Source of the DNA: a virus
IMG/VR virus record: IMGVR_UViG_3300027733_000036
Coordinates: 1-64,000 of that record
DNA length: 64,000 nt
Direction: 5' to 3' (one strand)
The position numbers and the translations under genes are program-made. Shown one piece after another: positions 35,799 through 45,300 of the stretch (positions are counted from its first letter, which is position 1; each line of letters starts with the position of its first letter). The notes beneath the pieces were generated by a model. It was not told the origin of the DNA. It made no database searches and saw nothing but the letters and a program-made list of their open reading frames with translations.

Positions 35799-36437
35799 AT
35801 GTCTGATTTTCTTACAAGAGCACACAACAGTTTCTCAGGAGCTGATATTAAGGCTGTCTTTGCGAACAATGAAGTAGGTAACCTTATGGCGGTTTCCTAT
35901 GCTATTCAGCGCGAAAAGGCCCCAATCTACGTACTAGGTGAGGCCAACCCTCGCGCCTTCTCACGCGGCAAGCGTGGTATTGCTGGTTCACTAATCTTTA
36001 TTCAGTTTGATACACATGCTATTCTTGAGCAGTTCAATATCGAGGATGAGGGTAGCGCACTTGGCAAGTTTGTTCAAAAGATTTACGAGCCAAATCCAAT
36101 GGACTTTAGTTCAACAGCTGGTCCAACTCGTCCATCGCTAGGAGACTCTGCTGCCAAGCCAGACTCAATGGGTAAGCTTTCAAAGGCTTTCTATGCCGAT
36201 CAGCTTCCTCCTTTTGATGTCACTGTTAGTGCATTAAATGAAATGGGTATTGCTGCTAAGTGCGTTATTCATGGTGTTGAACTTATGAATGAAGGCTGGG
36301 GTATGGGTATTGAAGATCGCCAGGCTGATATGCAAACAACATATCTTGCTCGTGCGGTTACTCGTTGGACAACTCAGAAAGATAGTCGCTTCAAGATTGA
36401 CAGAACTGCTAGCGGTGCTGTTACTATCAGCGAGTAA
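35799..36437 (+). CDS. Tail tube protein
   Basis: 212 residues, SD AAGGAG. Family pattern: AVSYAIQREKAPIYVLGEANPRAFSRG, GIAGSLIFIQFD, and a C-terminal LPPFDVTVSALNEMG...IHGVELMNEGWG. GC-rich codon use like the sheath and capsid suggests abundance. It is the shortest and most tube-like of three related proteins (see 36640 and 37735), so it is the likely main tube subunit. A terminator follows. Confidence 0.88.
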   Translation: MSDFLTRAHNSFSGADIKAVFANNEVGNLMAVSYAIQREKAPIYVLGEANPRAFSRGKRGIAGSLIFIQFDTHAILEQFNIEDEGSALGKFVQKIYEPNPMDFSSTAGPTRPSLGDSAAKPDSMGKLSKAFYADQLPPFDVTVSALNEMGIAAKCVIHGVELMNEGWGMGIEDRQADMQTTYLARAVTRWTTQKDSRFKIDRTASGAVTISE

Positions 36438-36446
36438 ATAACTAAA

Positions 36447-36503
36447 TAGCCTAATACAGGCTACTGGTATGAAGAACCTACATATAATATATGTAGGTTT
36501 TTT
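36447..36503 (+). terminator. Rho-independent terminator after the tail tube gene
   Basis: An 11-bp perfect stem (36475-36485 with 36489-36499, loop AAT) runs into six T bases (36498-36503). A small upstream inverted repeat (36447-36452 with 36458-36463) may help. It should reduce transcription from the sheath/tube genes into the less abundant tail genes. Confidence 0.85.
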
Positions 36504-36520
36504 ATTATGAGTAAAGGCAT

Positions 36521-36640
36521 ATGAAAAAAATAAAAGAAACTATTTCAAAGATTAAAGATGGAGCCGTAATTTTGGCATGTCTATTTGTAATTTTTTTAAT
36601 ACTAATAGTTTTTCTTCTCAACTATAGAAAGGATACTTAA
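36521..36640 (+). CDS. 39-residue single-span membrane peptide
   Basis: ATG with AAAGG 3 nt upstream; the stop TAA overlaps the next ATG, which is good evidence of a coupled real gene. The peptide has an amphipathic Lys-rich start (MKKIKETISKIKDG), about 20 hydrophobic residues (AVILACLFVIFLILIVFLL) and a short basic/polar end (NYRKDT). Small single-span proteins in tail regions may be holin-like, membrane-docking or regulatory; nothing decides between them. It sits directly after the terminator, between two tail-tube paralogues. Confidence 0.65.
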   Translation: MKKIKETISKIKDGAVILACLFVIFLILIVFLLNYRKDT

Positions 36641-37692
36641 TGGCTCCTCCCGGTCCAACCGTCCAAACAGATACTCCGCCAAAGAAACCTCCTACTATAA
36701 GGGATGGATTATTTGAGAGTTTTACTGCAGCAGGTAATAATCTTGGATTTTCTGGATGCGATATTTCAGCAACAATTATGTTGCCTCAGTATCAAGGAAA
36801 AAACAGTGCAAGAATTTTTAGAATTGGAACTTTACAGACTATATCAATTTCAACTTATAACACTAAAACACCTGTAAAGGCATTAGGATTTAAAAATCCA
36901 ATTGCAGTAGCAAGAGGTGGCCGAACTATTGCTGGTACATTAATATTTAACCAGTTACATACCCATGTATTTAATGATAATTACGAATTTCCATTAAAAG
37001 GGGATGTTGATGTTACATGGGATAGAGGTGGACTTCTAGGTTATGCGTCTGGTGACGCTGAATACATTACTAAAAGAAAGAGTAATGCTGGGGCTCCAGA
37101 GCCAGAGAAGAATAGAAAAATCTGGGATTTTTCTTGGGATACAAATTATCTAGGAGAAGTAGTAAAACCTTCTGATCTTCCGCCGTTTGATATTATTATT
37201 ACGATGATAAATGAAGCTGGACATATGGGTAAAATTATTCTAGAAGATATTGAGATTATTCATGACTCTAGTACTCTTTCAGTTGAAGACATTTACACTG
37301 AAGTTCAATATCAGTATATGGCTTCAAATATAAGATATTTTGAAGGTACAATTGGTACAGCAAATAGCACCTTTAGCTTTGCAAATGCATTTGATAGTGG
37401 ACTTGAGCCTGTCTTAGTTGATAGTGTTAAGGCTGCGACTGAACCTACTACAGCAACTCCAGCGATAGTAAGTCCTGCTCCAGCTAATTCAAGCTCTAAC
37501 ACCCCAGAGCAAAGAAGAGAAATTCAAGAAGAAGTTTATAAATATAATGCAATTATGGAAGCTGATAGTGCTATTGCGCATAATGAAGTTAATCCTGAAG
37601 GAATCCCTATGAATGGCAAGAGGAATACCCGTCGTACTGCCACATATCAACAAGGCACTATCAACCGTTTTAGAGATGGATATTTAAAATAA
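36640..37692 (+). CDS. Tail tube-like paralogue 2
   Basis: 350 residues, AAAGGA upstream, ATG overlapping the small peptide's stop. It shares the tube pattern with 35799: ISISTYNTKTPVKALGFKNPIAVARGGRTIAGTLIFNQL, and DLPPFDIIITMINEAGHMGKIILEDIEI. It has an extra Pro-rich N-terminus, an insertion around residues 120-175 and a ~100-residue Ala/Pro/charged C-terminal tail. Codon use is AT-rich, implying lower copy number than the main tube. It may form a distal tube ring or a baseplate adaptor to the tube (inference). Confidence 0.7.
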   Translation: MAPPGPTVQTDTPPKKPPTIRDGLFESFTAAGNNLGFSGCDISATIMLPQYQGKNSARIFRIGTLQTISISTYNTKTPVKALGFKNPIAVARGGRTIAGTLIFNQLHTHVFNDNYEFPLKGDVDVTWDRGGLLGYASGDAEYITKRKSNAGAPEPEKNRKIWDFSWDTNYLGEVVKPSDLPPFDIIITMINEAGHMGKIILEDIEIIHDSSTLSVEDIYTEVQYQYMASNIRYFEGTIGTANSTFSFANAFDSGLEPVLVDSVKAATEPTTATPAIVSPAPANSSSNTPEQRREIQEEVYKYNAIMEADSAIAHNEVNPEGIPMNGKRNTRRTATYQQGTINRFRDGYLK

Positions 37693-37734
37693 TAGTAAAC
37701 GTTGCTATGAAGATTAATTATAAAAAGGATAATA

Positions 37735-38790
37735 ATGGCTAAGTCAGTAGCAACTGCATATACTGGAGCAAATGTATCATTAACAATTGGCTCTGCTCTT
37801 ATAACAAATGCTTTTGGTATTTCATGGGAAGTATCACAAAACAAAAGACCAATTTATGGCTATAACAGTTTATACTATGATGGGGTGGCTGATGGTCAAG
37901 TAATTGTATTAGGTCAACTTTATATTAACTTTCAACATCCTCAATATTTGAGTTATGTTTTGCAAAAATATTATTCAGAGCTACCAAGAGATTTTACTTT
38001 TTCTGCAGGCGATTTTCCTGAGCTAAATGGAAAGAAAAAATTGATTAGTTTACTAAGATCATATGACAACATGGGCAATCATCCTGGTGATGCCGCAATG
38101 CTTGATGGTTTATTTGCCAATCAAAGCCTTCAGACAGATATGGTTGCAAATTTAACTGCAGGTACTATTACAAATAATACGACTCCAGATGGAACTACAA
38201 GTCTATTAGCTAATAGTGGTGGCTTACATGGAAGTTTAAGTGAACGAAACCTGAACGATGCTCAAAAGTCATATTTTGGATTATCGGGAGGCTATGGCAA
38301 GGCGCTATCGGACAGCGGAAGTCTTCATAGACCTGACCAGTTTTCAAGGGCTGGCGGAGTAAACAAGCCTTTGAATATAATTATTACTTATGGTAATCCA
38401 AATATAACATCTATGGCAAATGGTATCACATCTTATATGAACTCCTCGACTGTTATACTTAGAGATGTTCATTTTATTGGCGAAGCACAACAGATTATGT
38501 CTGATGACCAACCAATAATGGAAACCTATAAATTTATGGCAAGATCAAAAGAAGTTCTTGCTAGAAATGGAAGCGGACAAACTGATTATGATAGTATTCT
38601 TGCCGCCCAAGCCGAAGCGGCAAAGGCCGAGCCTGCTTCACCAGCAGCAGCAGCGGCAGCGGCAACCGCAACAGAAGCAGCCAAAACAAACCAAACAGGT
38701 GGAACGGCGGTAGCTAAGCCAGAACGACCTATAAAAGATATTGCTAGAGGGGATGCGGCACCTGAACTTCCCCCAATAGTCAAGCCATAA
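37735..38790 (+). CDS. Tail tube-like paralogue 3
   Basis: 351 residues, AAAGGA before the ATG. The tube pattern is more diverged: FGISWEVSQNKRPIYGYNSLYYDGVADGQVIVLGQLYINFQ, and KPLNIIITYGN...VILRDVHFIGEAQQI. A Gly/Ser/Asn-rich insertion lies between ~residues 130 and 205, and the C-terminal ~70 residues are Ala/Pro/Lys-rich and likely disordered. A tube-initiation or hub-adaptor ring is the most natural role, given the place before the tail chaperones. Confidence 0.65.
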   Translation: MAKSVATAYTGANVSLTIGSALITNAFGISWEVSQNKRPIYGYNSLYYDGVADGQVIVLGQLYINFQHPQYLSYVLQKYYSELPRDFTFSAGDFPELNGKKKLISLLRSYDNMGNHPGDAAMLDGLFANQSLQTDMVANLTAGTITNNTTPDGTTSLLANSGGLHGSLSERNLNDAQKSYFGLSGGYGKALSDSGSLHRPDQFSRAGGVNKPLNIIITYGNPNITSMANGITSYMNSSTVILRDVHFIGEAQQIMSDDQPIMETYKFMARSKEVLARNGSGQTDYDSILAAQAEAAKAEPASPAAAAAAATATEAAKTNQTGGTAVAKPERPIKDIARGDAAPELPPIVKP

Positions 38791-38822
38791 TAATTACAAC
38801 CCAATAGGAACAAAGAGGAAAA

Positions 38823-39341
38823 ATGTCAGAAACAACAACAGAATTAGTAGAAGTTGACGCCGAAGCTCTTTTAGAGAAAAAGCTTGAAAAAACAAGAAAG
38901 AGCAGAGAGGCTGAGAAGGAGGCTGCAAAGGAGCCTACTGGCGACGAGTCAAAACCCCAACAGGAAAGATCTCTTACAGCAGAGGAAGAGAAAGATCTTG
39001 CTTACTCTGAACTTGAGAAGATGGGATGCTCTAGAAGCTATGTTGCAAGAATGAAGGAGAAGCATGGCACTGTCATTGTTTATCCTCATGAAGACAATAG
39101 ATGGTTTCTAGTCCGTCCTCTTAAAGTAAGAGAGATGCGAATGATCCGTGAGATTGCTGGTCAGGACATGGAAAGACTTAATAAGGAAATTCTAGAGGCT
39201 GGTTGTGTTTTCCCAATGCTATCAGATGAAGCAGTTAATGATTTACCTGCTGGTCTGCCAGATCTTCTTACAAATATGATTAGCCGTTTAAGTGCATTTA
39301 TTCCTGTAGAACTTGCTTTCTCACTAAGCAAAGAACTCTAA
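38823..39341 (+). CDS. Tail assembly chaperone 1
   Basis: 172 residues, AGAGGAAAA before the ATG. A charged disordered N-terminus (~60 residues) precedes a domain with WFLVRPLKVREMRMIREIAG and VFPMLSDEAVNDLPAGLPDLLTNMISRLSAF. This pattern (R-P-L-x3-E...P...L-x-A-G...I...S-x-F) fits proteins encoded between tube and tape measure that keep the tape measure soluble. The next gene has the same pattern. Confidence 0.65.
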   Translation: MSETTTELVEVDAEALLEKKLEKTRKSREAEKEAAKEPTGDESKPQQERSLTAEEEKDLAYSELEKMGCSRSYVARMKEKHGTVIVYPHEDNRWFLVRPLKVREMRMIREIAGQDMERLNKEILEAGCVFPMLSDEAVNDLPAGLPDLLTNMISRLSAFIPVELAFSLSKEL

Positions 39342-39358
39342 TTAATTAAAGAGTATTA

Positions 39359-40405
39359 ATGTACTTAGATATCTTTAACCATAAGGATATCCCGTTATAT
39401 GTAGTAGATCTTCCGTATGGGCTTAATAGTACTCATACGGAATATTTTACTCGTATACCTTGGGGTGAATATAAAAGAATTCGCTATGCTGAACGATTTA
39501 ATAGTCTTTCAAATTACGAATTAAAGGTAAAGATTTTTAGGGACTATACTCTTAGAACTCCTAAGTGGACAGACTTTGAAATAGACTACTTGCCAGCTGG
39601 CATAGTCGACACTATATCAAACTTAATAATGTACATTAGTGACTCTGGAATTATTCCAGATTCAAATGGAAATATAAACATACAAGGTTTTACTCAAAGA
39701 CTTAATATGTATAGAGCACTTAGCATGACAAATGTTGAGTATCAAATGTATACTATTATTTGCGTAGTATTTAAAGCTTACACTTTTGAGTCTTTAGACA
39801 AATTGCCATTTGATCGAATTGCTAGTTTATTTGCCAGTGCGGAGAAATATCTACTTGAAAATGGAATACTTAAAAATCCACTAGAGATATATGATCCCAA
39901 CGTTGAAAAAGCAGCAAAGCCTAAGGCAAAAAAGCCACAAAAGAAAACAGAAGATGATACGTTTATTGATGAGTTTGTTAAGTTTAGGGCCCAACAAGAG
40001 GCGTCAAATAAACAGACTCCTACTCCTGAGAGAACAATGAATGAACCAAAGCCCGAGTATAAAAAGGATATCTCAGTCGCATCATCAAATGAAGGTGTAA
40101 CCTATATTGCTCCTAAGGATAGAGTTGCTGTTTCAAATGGCGTTCAGGTTAATGTGCCAGGTATTAAAATTGACAAGAACAATAAAATTGGCGGATTTGA
40201 TGCAGAAGATTTTGATAATCTACCAAGATATACAGATGAAGAAGCATTAGCAGCACAGCTTGAAATGGGTATTGTACCTGCTGGATATGAGATTATTCTT
40301 GAGAGAGAAAGAAGGGCTTTAGCAACCAAGCAAACTGAAGAAGCTACCACTTTCAAAAAGATTGGAGTAAAAGTAAGAGAGAATAAGAAATTTAAGAGAA
40401 AATAA
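39359..40405 (+). CDS. Tail assembly chaperone 2
   Basis: 348 residues, no strong SD. Residues ~15-110 repeat the chaperone pattern: YFTRIPWGEYKRIRYAERF, YELKVKIFRDYTL and LPAGIVDTISNLIMYISDSG. The C-terminal ~150 residues are Lys/Glu/Pro-rich and mostly disordered, ending in a basic VKVRENKKFKRK. In many phages two such chaperones come from one frameshifted gene; here they are two separate genes 17 nt apart. Confidence 0.65.
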   Translation: MYLDIFNHKDIPLYVVDLPYGLNSTHTEYFTRIPWGEYKRIRYAERFNSLSNYELKVKIFRDYTLRTPKWTDFEIDYLPAGIVDTISNLIMYISDSGIIPDSNGNINIQGFTQRLNMYRALSMTNVEYQMYTIICVVFKAYTFESLDKLPFDRIASLFASAEKYLLENGILKNPLEIYDPNVEKAAKPKAKKPQKKTEDDTFIDEFVKFRAQQEASNKQTPTPERTMNEPKPEYKKDISVASSNEGVTYIAPKDRVAVSNGVQVNVPGIKIDKNNKIGGFDAEDFDNLPRYTDEEALAAQLEMGIVPAGYEIILERERRALATKQTEEATTFKKIGVKVRENKKFKRK

Positions 40406-40431
40406 TATAGAACAGTCTCTTAAAGGAAACC

Positions 40432-43400
40432 ATGGCCTTACCTACCTATCTGTCACAGCAACTTGCTTTGAATCAACCACTAGTTGATTCCGCAGAGCGC
40501 AGTAAGTACTCAGAGGCACAAGATGTCTGGGCTGAAAGCTCGGAAGCCGCTGGCGAAGAAATTCCAACTTCTGCACAGCTTGCAAGCTTTGGTGTAAAGA
40601 GTGCAGTTGCTTATCTTGTATACAATACTGCACCACACCTTGCAGAGGGTGCGCATGATATACTCACAAGTAGGAAGTTCCAACGCTGGTCTATGCGTAC
40701 AGAAAACCACATCAAAGAAGTGGGTGATGTATTCAAATTAAGAACTGGTAAAAACGCCATTAAGAATGTCAGAGCTGCTTTAATTAATAAAGCAACTGAC
40801 TTTGCTGCTCTAGGAGCAGAGACTTCTGACCCTGGCAAGTTTTGGTACTCAGGCCTTACAAAGCTACAACAGCAAGGTCTTGGGCTACCAATTTTTGATA
40901 ATGTTATTAAGCTATTTACAAAAGCTACCTATTTAACAGATGTCTTATCTTACTCAGTTGATAGAGGCAGTACACCTATATCGTTAGATGTCAGTCTTAG
41001 ATCTCTTGGCGAAGTTTCAAGAGATAGAACTCTTGATTTTTATAGCCAACAGTTTGGAATAGATAGAAAAAAATTAAACCTTATTGACTACCTTGTTTAC
41101 CAAGATGGTCAGGTTCGTGAAGGTAAAGTTGATTTATCTGGCAAGGTAGTGCCTAAAGGTAGAGCCCTTGCAAGTGACGTTATCTTGGCCGACAAAGGCA
41201 AGTATACAGAGTCAGTCTTAATTGGTATAGATCCCAGTCTAGGCTTGAAAGAACGATCAACTGGTGCAACTTATGCTGAGAAGGTTGGCGGAGATGAAGG
41301 CTATGTGCTTATTGGTAAAGGAGAATTAGATCCAAGCATTAGAAAGTTTTTCTCTGGAGTTGGTAAGCGACTTAACTTCGGAAATGTTTTATATGGAGGA
41401 GAGAAAAGTGTTTCTGAGTGGGGACCTTTTAAATTCTTTAAAAATTTATTAGGTAAAACCGCTGAAGAAAGATCTAATAAACTTTTTCATGCAGAGTCAT
41501 ATACTAGCTATGCTTTAACTAGAACATCTAATCTTTTCTCTGAGATGTTTAATGAGGTTGGATCTTTCTTTGAATATCTTTTCCCAGATGTCAAGAAGTC
41601 AATCTACTCTACGCTAACAGAAAATAATTTAACTCCTAGAATCCAACATGGTCATGCATTTGCTATGCTTGGTCGATATAGTCGACTAGCTACAACTGTT
41701 GGTGCTGGTCTTATGGCTATTAACCAACTTGGTTATAGCATGAAAAATGGAGAGGGAATTAATAAAGAAGTTGCCGGAGCTCTACAAACAACTGGTCTTG
41801 CAATAGCAGGTGGTTTAATTGCGAATAAACTACGCAAGAGGACCCTGCCAGGTATGTTGATAGGCGGTGCTGTAGGCGGACTAGGGATGATTGGTGTAGG
41901 GCCCTTTGCGGCTGGCCCAATACCCGGTGTTGCCAACTTGATTGGCAGAGCAAATGAGATTAGAAGTTACATAGGTGAAGCAACTCTTATAAATGACTGG
42001 AGAAGATCATTTGAAGAAATGATGCCAGGATCAACTAATCCAACAACTGCGCTTGGTGTTGGTATTGCTTTAGGCGCAGGTTTTGTTACGTTACAAAGAT
42101 TTCTAAATAAAAATAAAGTTGTAGAAGTTGGACAGAGAGAAAAGTATCTACTCCAACAATTTCAAGACTTAGCAAATCTTCCACTTCGTGAAGTTGCTGG
42201 GCATATACGCCAGACAAGCGGAGAAGTAGTAAGAGTTAAAGCTGAATACCATGAGAGGATGCGCAATGTTGATAATGCTCAGCATGTTGCTTTGCAGGAC
42301 GAACTTGATGATCAGATTAAATCAATAAGACGGCAAAGAAATGAAATCTTGCATCAAAGACATTCGACACCAAGAAGTTCAGCATTTGACTTAAGTGGAT
42401 TGACTGAACATCAAATCTCCGCCGTGGAAAGAGATACTCTTTCATATGTAAAAAGCTTAGAAGAATCTGGTCAACATGGAGTACTAAATAATCCAATTGG
42501 CAAGATTAATGATAAGAGTAACTTGTCAGTCCTCGCAGAAAAGGTAACAGACTTTACATATGAAGAAGGCCGCCAAAAGATTTTAAGAAATGAAAGAAGT
42601 GTTTTTAAACGCGTTATTAAAGCAGTTGAAAATGCTCCTCGAATAAAAGCTATTGCTTATGCTTCGGGTATTGCAGCTCTTGGATGGTTTCTGGGAACTG
42701 GCGGATTAGGTACAGTAGAAAGACCAAGAGAGTTAAGAGAATTAAACCAAGGTAAAAGACTTGAAACTGTAAGAAGAAATCAAAGCTGGGAAATGGGACA
42801 GGGCGGATATGGAGGAGACGACGTTCTTTACCAGCGACCTTCTCTAATAGCAAGACTTTCATCTGGAGCAACACAAGCTGGTAGTTCAGGCAATCATGGT
42901 CCAGTCGCAGAATTTTTTCTTAAAAACTTTACATATAAACTAGAAAGAGAAAATTATTACAAGAGACCTTCTCCTATAACCGGAGCAGCATTTGATCAGA
43001 TTCCTTTTATATATCCTGCAATACAACCGATTGCTGATCTTATAAAAAGACCAAAGTTAATGCATGTTGGCGAATGGAAAAGAGAGTCAAAGGATGGTAA
43101 GACAAAATATCTAGAAAGAACAACTGGATTAGAGGAAATACCTGATCAGAGAATTGGTGGCATTGCAATGGCAGCACCTGTTTCTCCGTACCAAGGTTCT
43201 CGTGTTCTTGGCAAGTTCTGGCAAGAGGCAACTTCTCTAGGTGGCCTTGTTGGCTTCTATGCAAAGAGCGCTAAGGGCTACCTTACCGGAACTAGTAAAG
43301 TGGGTGACCAGCGCCAAGAGTTAGAATCTTTTTCTAGAAACATGGATATTGATTCAAAGTTCTATGATCTGCATGGTGGTGGTTCATTTATGGGAATCCC

Positions 43401-45282
43401 ATTTACATCAGAAGCAATACGTCGATTTGTACATCAAGATGAAAATAAACAATACAATCCGATACGTAACTCAATGCCTAATTGGCTTCCTGATAGTTTC
43501 AAATATGGCAATCCATATACATCAGCAAGACATGGAGAAGGTGAGTATAGGATGCCGGGAGAAGGATATGAAGCTTTACACCCTGAGTTAAAGGGTGTAA
43601 ATCCTGAAGATTATCCACTTCTTCATAAGTTAAATGTGCTGGGTGATGTATCGCCTTATTCTCCTCAGTATAAAGGAACTCTCCACAAAGCAAAACTAAT
43701 GAGAGATTCAGATGAGATGACTGCCCCAGAGCGTGGCTTTTTGTATCGCCATGAACAGATGATGAAAGAGAAAAAGAACAGAAGAGAGTTTGACTCTTAT
43801 CAATTCAAACCAAGTAGCTATGATAATATTTCTGGAACAATTGCTTCAGTAGATCCCCAGTCCATGACTTTTACACTTGAAGGATATGGAGGTAAATTTG
43901 GTGTTGCAGGAATAACTAATAATGTTGATGCTTTAATTAGTGAATTTAACTATTCGCAAATAAAAGCTGCAAAAATGAAAAAGAAGAATGAGGAAGTTTT
44001 CTCTGATGAGATTCAAGTTGGCCAAGGAGTAACAGTAAGTGTTCCTGCTTCAATTGGGCAAGCAGTCGACGATGACGGAATTATAAAAGCTGCAGTTAGA
44101 AACAATGGATTCAATGTCAACAAAGAGTTAAGATCTGAAGGCAAGTTTGCTAAAGAGTATTCTCCTATTGGTAATTTTGCAATGACAAACTACCTAGGAA
44201 AGGCTATAGGTGCTGGGTGGGAAGCAACAACTCACTTTGCCAATAGAGTAGCTCAACCTATTGAGCATATAATGGCTTTTGGTGCTGCTCCAATAAACAA
44301 ATTACTTCCATACAGAGACGTGTTAGAAGACTATCAGAGTCGTGAAATGTATGGTAGCGAAATGAAAGGATGGGACTCTCCCATTGCTGACTGGATTGCT
44401 CCTGCTGTAAAAAGTGCAGTTCATAGTTGGCTTGGTATAGATTTTGAATCACCTGGACTAAGAAAGAAAAGAGATACAGAAGAATACTTTGATAAGCTTA
44501 AATATGCTAAATATAGTGGTCTTTCTAAAGCAGCAACATTTTCTGGGGATGACAGACTAGCAAAGCAATATCAAAACATTGCACAGAAAACAATTATTGG
44601 TTCTTCGGGTTATGTCTCAGATGAAAGTCTTGGTAGCACACTTGGAGGACGTGAATCTGTTTTTGCAACTGGCTTTGCTAGAGAATTCAATCCTGGTCGA
44701 CAGGAAGAAATCATAGAGGCTTTGCCTGAGTATAAACAAAAAACAATGAGAGACTTTTATCTAGGAAAGGATCTTGATGCTATTAATAGAGCTGCCGGAG
44801 CTGGGCCTATGTCTACATTCGGCATGGACTATGCAGCGGACTTGACAAACTTAAAAGAAAAAATGGGGTACGGAGAAGCTGCAAATCCAGATGAAGCTCA
44901 GGCAATGAGAGAAATGGAAGTTAGTCAATACTTTCAACATAAAAGTATGCCAAGAGCTGACTGGATTGGATTTAATCCTGCAGTAGATTTAGAGGATGTA
45001 AAGCTAAAATACATTGAAAGTGAAGGTATGAATTACCATGACTTTGGTATCTATCCCAGCCGCGCATCTTATATGTCTAGAAAGCCTTATATTGATGAAC
45101 AAGCTGTTCAAGATCTAAACAAGTTTAAATTTATCAATCCACACAAGGCAATGTCAGCAGTTAATAATGCTAATGATGTCTATGGTAATTATAGTTATAA
45201 TATTCAAGGACCTAATCGGTTTGATTCGTCAATCAGCATTGATATAAGAAATAGCATTTCTGTTAATCCCTTTGAGCAGTAA
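40432..45282 (+). CDS. Giant tail protein 1, tape-measure position
   Basis: 1616 residues, AAAGGA before the ATG. It follows the chaperones, the usual place of the tape measure, and has hydrophobic Gly/Ala segments (~residues 420-445, ~460-515, ~740-760) and a coiled coil (~575-650, LLQQFQDLANL...IRRQRNEILHQR), as tape measures do. It also has folded-looking parts: NWLPDSFKYGNPY...GEYRMPGEGYEALHP...LGDVSPYSPQYKG (~1015-1085), and a stretch (~1130-1240: SGTIASVDPQSMTF...FGVAGI...NNGFNVNKELRSEGKF) that resembles a catalytically dead SNase/OB domain. It may be an ejected tape measure with enzyme-derived domains. The tape-measure role is positional; whether this gene or the next is the ruler is open. 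Confidence 0.5.
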   Translation: MALPTYLSQQLALNQPLVDSAERSKYSEAQDVWAESSEAAGEEIPTSAQLASFGVKSAVAYLVYNTAPHLAEGAHDILTSRKFQRWSMRTENHIKEVGDVFKLRTGKNAIKNVRAALINKATDFAALGAETSDPGKFWYSGLTKLQQQGLGLPIFDNVIKLFTKATYLTDVLSYSVDRGSTPISLDVSLRSLGEVSRDRTLDFYSQQFGIDRKKLNLIDYLVYQDGQVREGKVDLSGKVVPKGRALASDVILADKGKYTESVLIGIDPSLGLKERSTGATYAEKVGGDEGYVLIGKGELDPSIRKFFSGVGKRLNFGNVLYGGEKSVSEWGPFKFFKNLLGKTAEERSNKLFHAESYTSYALTRTSNLFSEMFNEVGSFFEYLFPDVKKSIYSTLTENNLTPRIQHGHAFAMLGRYSRLATTVGAGLMAINQLGYSMKNGEGINKEVAGALQTTGLAIAGGLIANKLRKRTLPGMLIGGAVGGLGMIGVGPFAAGPIPGVANLIGRANEIRSYIGEATLINDWRRSFEEMMPGSTNPTTALGVGIALGAGFVTLQRFLNKNKVVEVGQREKYLLQQFQDLANLPLREVAGHIRQTSGEVVRVKAEYHERMRNVDNAQHVALQDELDDQIKSIRRQRNEILHQRHSTPRSSAFDLSGLTEHQISAVERDTLSYVKSLEESGQHGVLNNPIGKINDKSNLSVLAEKVTDFTYEEGRQKILRNERSVFKRVIKAVENAPRIKAIAYASGIAALGWFLGTGGLGTVERPRELRELNQGKRLETVRRNQSWEMGQGGYGGDDVLYQRPSLIARLSSGATQAGSSGNHGPVAEFFLKNFTYKLERENYYKRPSPITGAAFDQIPFIYPAIQPIADLIKRPKLMHVGEWKRESKDGKTKYLERTTGLEEIPDQRIGGIAMAAPVSPYQGSRVLGKFWQEATSLGGLVGFYAKSAKGYLTGTSKVGDQRQELESFSRNMDIDSKFYDLHGGGSFMGIPFTSEAIRRFVHQDENKQYNPIRNSMPNWLPDSFKYGNPYTSARHGEGEYRMPGEGYEALHPELKGVNPEDYPLLHKLNVLGDVSPYSPQYKGTLHKAKLMRDSDEMTAPERGFLYRHEQMMKEKKNRREFDSYQFKPSSYDNISGTIASVDPQSMTFTLEGYGGKFGVAGITNNVDALISEFNYSQIKAAKMKKKNEEVFSDEIQVGQGVTVSVPASIGQAVDDDGIIKAAVRNNGFNVNKELRSEGKFAKEYSPIGNFAMTNYLGKAIGAGWEATTHFANRVAQPIEHIMAFGAAPINKLLPYRDVLEDYQSREMYGSEMKGWDSPIADWIAPAVKSAVHSWLGIDFESPGLRKKRDTEEYFDKLKYAKYSGLSKAATFSGDDRLAKQYQNIAQKTIIGSSGYVSDESLGSTLGGRESVFATGFAREFNPGRQEEIIEALPEYKQKTMRDFYLGKDLDAINRAAGAGPMSTFGMDYAADLTNLKEKMGYGEAANPDEAQAMREMEVSQYFQHKSMPRADWIGFNPAVDLEDVKLKYIESEGMNYHDFGIYPSRASYMSRKPYIDEQAVQDLNKFKFINPHKAMSAVNNANDVYGNYSYNIQGPNRFDSSISIDIRNSISVNPFEQ

Positions 45283-45300
45283 GAATAGCGGGTATTTACA

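Noticed and set aside
38823-40405. Programmed frameshift between the two tail chaperones, as in lambda G/GT
   Set aside because: The first gene ends with its own stop followed by a 17-nt gap and a new ATG. I found no slippery sequence bridging the two, and both carry complete chaperone patterns.
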